This document shows positions 5,414 to 6,895 of a DNA stretch of 6,895 nt, piece after piece (within the stretch, counting starts at the first letter, position 1; every line of letters begins with the position of its first letter). The stretch comes from Alphaproteobacteria bacterium (GTDB lineage: Bacteria; Pseudomonadota; Alphaproteobacteria; Micropepsales; Micropepsaceae): assembly GCA_028869725.1 (NCBI GenBank), contig JAGWRJ010000353.1, forward strand, positions 1-6,895, in the 5' to 3' direction. The position numbers and the translations under genes were made by a program. The notes below the pieces were generated by a model. The model was not told the DNA's origin, made no database searches, and worked only from the letters and a program-made list of their open reading frames with translations.

Positions 5414-6816
5414 CACAAGATCCGCTTGCCTTCCACGAGGCGTCAAAGCGGGCAATTCACGACCCGCGGCTCAAGCAGGCTCTCGGACGGATCAAGGGGC
5501 ACTTCCAGCTTGCACGGCGCTTTGCGTCGATCGATTTTCCGGAGTTTGAAGCCTTGCGCAGTCAGGGTGCAGCAATACGGGAATACTCGATCAACAACCT
5601 GCATACTCTCTTGAGCGAATTTGAAAGCTCGGTAACGGCGCATGGCGGCAAAGTACACTGGGCGCGCACGGCCTCGGAGGCATGTCAGATTGTCACTGAC
5701 ATCCTGAAGCTGTCCGGAGCGCGTCGTGTGACCAAGGGTAAGTCCATGGTCAGCGAAGAGATCGGCCTAAATGAAGCACTTCGAACCCACGGCATCGATC
5801 CGGTTGAGACCGATCTAGGAGAATACATCATTCAGCTTCGGCATGAACCGCCCAGCCACATCATCGCTCCTGCGTTTCATCTCAACAAGGAGGACGTCGC
5901 AGACACCTTTCGAGGTGCGCACAAGGCATTGGACCCGGAGCGCAATCTTTCTGATCGCAGTGCACTTGTAAGTGAAGCTCGTGTCATGCTCCGCGCGGCA
6001 TTCGAAAGTGCTGACGCCGGAATTACAGGAGCGAATTTTCTTACAGCGCGTGAAGGCGCAGCACTAATTGTTACGAATGAAGGTAACGGAGATCTGACAC
6101 GACTTCTACCACGTACTCATATCGTGGTAACCGGCATTGAAAAGATCGTGCCGGATCTTGACGCGGCTGCAGTGCTATTGCGCCTTCTGACGCGCTCCGC
6201 CACTGGTCAGCCGATTACTTCATACGTCAGTGTTATGAGCGGGCCGCATTCGGATGAGATGAAGGATGGACCACGTGAATTTCACGTGGTCCTTGTTGAC
6301 AATGGGCGAACACGTCTGCTGGGCACACCAGCCCAGGCAACGTTACGCTGCATACGTTGCGCAGCATGTCTTAATCACTGCCCTATTTATGGTGCGGTTG
6401 GTGGCCATGCCTATGGCGCCACATATCCCGGGCCCATCGGCGCCGCCCTAAACCCCAATCTGTTAGGCATATCCGAAGCACATCATCATCCGAATGCGTC
6501 TACGTTCTGCGGGCGCTGTGCGGAAGTCTGCCCAGTAAAAATACCGCTACCCACCATCATGCGATACTGGCGGGCCCGAGAATACGCTGCCGGCCTGCCA
6601 CCTTTCTCCTACCGCGCAGGCATTGGACTATGGGCCTTCGCCGCCAAGCGACCCGTTCTCTACCGGCTGGCCACGAGACTGAGCAGCCGCCTCCTGAAGC
6701 TTATGGCAAGGAACGGACGCATTCGGGCGCTGCCTCTGGCCGGAGGATGGTTCGCGGTCCGGGATCTTCCGCAGCCGGAGGGCAAGACCTTCCTGGAGCA
6801 GTGGAGGGCATCATGA
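5410..6816 (+). CDS. lutB: LutB: LUD-domain ferredoxin-type subunit of the lactate utilisation system
   Basis: The 468-residue product matches LutB/YkgF in length and layout. It has an N-terminal LUD domain (about 60-300) including TKGKSMVSEEIGLNEAL (108-124), GANFLTAREGAALIVTNEGN (207-226) and DGPREFHVVLVDNGR (286-300). A bacterial ferredoxin-type region follows, CIRCAACLNHCP (314-325) and CGRCAEVCP (367-375), that should hold two 4Fe-4S clusters. The C-terminal LutB-specific segment (about 385-468) follows. It passes electrons during cytosolic L-lactate oxidation with LutA and LutC. The ATG at 5410 is preferred because it has GGAGAGGGAG in front and forms ATGA with the lutA stop; a TTG at 5380 is also in frame but lies in the hairpin and would add only MPPSPDWRGS. 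A perfect 12+12 bp palindrome lies within the coding sequence at 6268-6292. The stop overlaps lutC by ATGA. Confidence 0.95.
   Translation: MTQDPLAFHEASKRAIHDPRLKQALGRIKGHFQLARRFASIDFPEFEALRSQGAAIREYSINNLHTLLSEFESSVTAHGGKVHWARTASEACQIVTDILKLSGARRVTKGKSMVSEEIGLNEALRTHGIDPVETDLGEYIIQLRHEPPSHIIAPAFHLNKEDVADTFRGAHKALDPERNLSDRSALVSEARVMLRAAFESADAGITGANFLTAREGAALIVTNEGNGDLTRLLPRTHIVVTGIEKIVPDLDAAAVLLRLLTRSATGQPITSYVSVMSGPHSDEMKDGPREFHVVLVDNGRTRLLGTPAQATLRCIRCAACLNHCPIYGAVGGHAYGATYPGPIGAALNPNLLGISEAHHHPNASTFCGRCAEVCPVKIPLPTIMRYWRAREYAAGLPPFSYRAGIGLWAFAAKRPVLYRLATRLSSRLLKLMARNGRIRALPLAGGWFAVRDLPQPEGKTFLEQWRAS
6268..6292. repeat. Perfect 12+12 bp palindrome inside lutB
   Basis: GGACCACGTGAA (6268-6279), one central T (6280), then its exact reverse complement TTCACGTGGTCC (6281-6292). 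Each arm contains the hexamer CACGTG. It lies in frame in lutB over GPREFHVV (residues 287-294), a conserved-looking LUD-domain stretch, so both protein coding and the palindrome are satisfied at once. The single-base spacer makes it a better candidate for a duplex-bound protein site than for a small RNA hairpin. Confidence 0.7.
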
Positions 6817-6895
6817 CCGCGCGGGACGACATTCTGCGGGCGGTAGCGCGCGCCAATCAGTCTCCGGGACTGCCACCGGCGCCTTATACCCTGGC
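6813..6895 (+). CDS. lutC: LutC: LUD-domain subunit of the lactate utilisation system, N-terminal end (partial)
   Basis: ATG at 6813 overlaps the lutB stop as ATGA, with GGAGGG (6803-6808) as ribosome-binding site 4 nt upstream. The 27 visible codons begin MTARDDILRAVARANQ, which fits the N-terminal helix of LutC/YkgG proteins, then run into a proline-rich segment, SPGLPPAPYTL. The frame is open to the window edge. Position directly after lutA and lutB is the main support, since the LUD domain itself lies outside the window. LutC is the third cytosolic component needed with LutA and LutB for L-lactate oxidation. Confidence 0.85.
   Translation, partial: MTARDDILRAVARANQSPGLPPAPYTL

Noticed and set aside
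1..6895. Mobile element, CRISPR array, tRNA or defence system
   Set aside because: No transposase or integrase motifs, no regularly spaced repeats, no cloverleaf-like sequence and no defence-type protein were seen in reading both strands.

Overview
The window is dense bacterial chromosome of moderately high GC with short intergenic gaps. The protein types (a glutaryl-CoA dehydrogenase, a DUF423 membrane protein, a LutABC set and several lipid/acyl-CoA-type enzymes) suggest a proteobacterium, most likely an alphaproteobacterium. That placement is an inference from gene content and protein style; no rRNA or marker gene is present.

Layout. Positions 1-135 hold the 3' end of a rightward gene, probably a short-chain dehydrogenase/reductase (SDR). 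It is followed by a strong hairpin at 201-236 that can serve as a terminator for this gene and for the gene converging on it. From about 2300 back to 328 lies a leftward two-gene unit: an alpha/beta hydrolase (1537-2298), then glutaryl-CoA dehydrogenase gcdH (328-1530), 6 nt apart. A 90-nt divergent intergenic region (2299-2388) with a 6+6 inverted repeat separates it from a rightward series: a DUF423 membrane protein, an epoxide hydrolase-like protein, a lysophospholipid acyltransferase-like protein, then lutA, lutB and the start of lutC, which runs off the right edge.

How the genes work together. The last four genes (3798 to the end) are very tightly packed: TGATG between acyltransferase and lutA, ATGA between lutA and lutB, and ATGA between lutB and lutC. 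This implies one translationally coupled operon. LutABC is the iron-sulfur L-lactate-oxidising system that yields pyruvate. GcdH funnels lysine/tryptophan/aromatic degradation products into crotonyl-CoA. The two hydrolases have different catalytic chemistry (Ser nucleophile versus Asp nucleophile with two cap tyrosines), and their substrates cannot be read from sequence.

No mobile element, tRNA, rRNA, CRISPR array or defence system was seen, and I do not see an undescribed multi-gene system. The most curious signals are small: a perfect 12+12 bp palindrome inside lutB, a hairpin that can mask the lutB ribosome-binding site and also encodes an unusual Pro/Gly tail on LutA, an inverted repeat enclosing the acyltransferase start codon, and the coupling of a lipid acyltransferase to the lactate genes.
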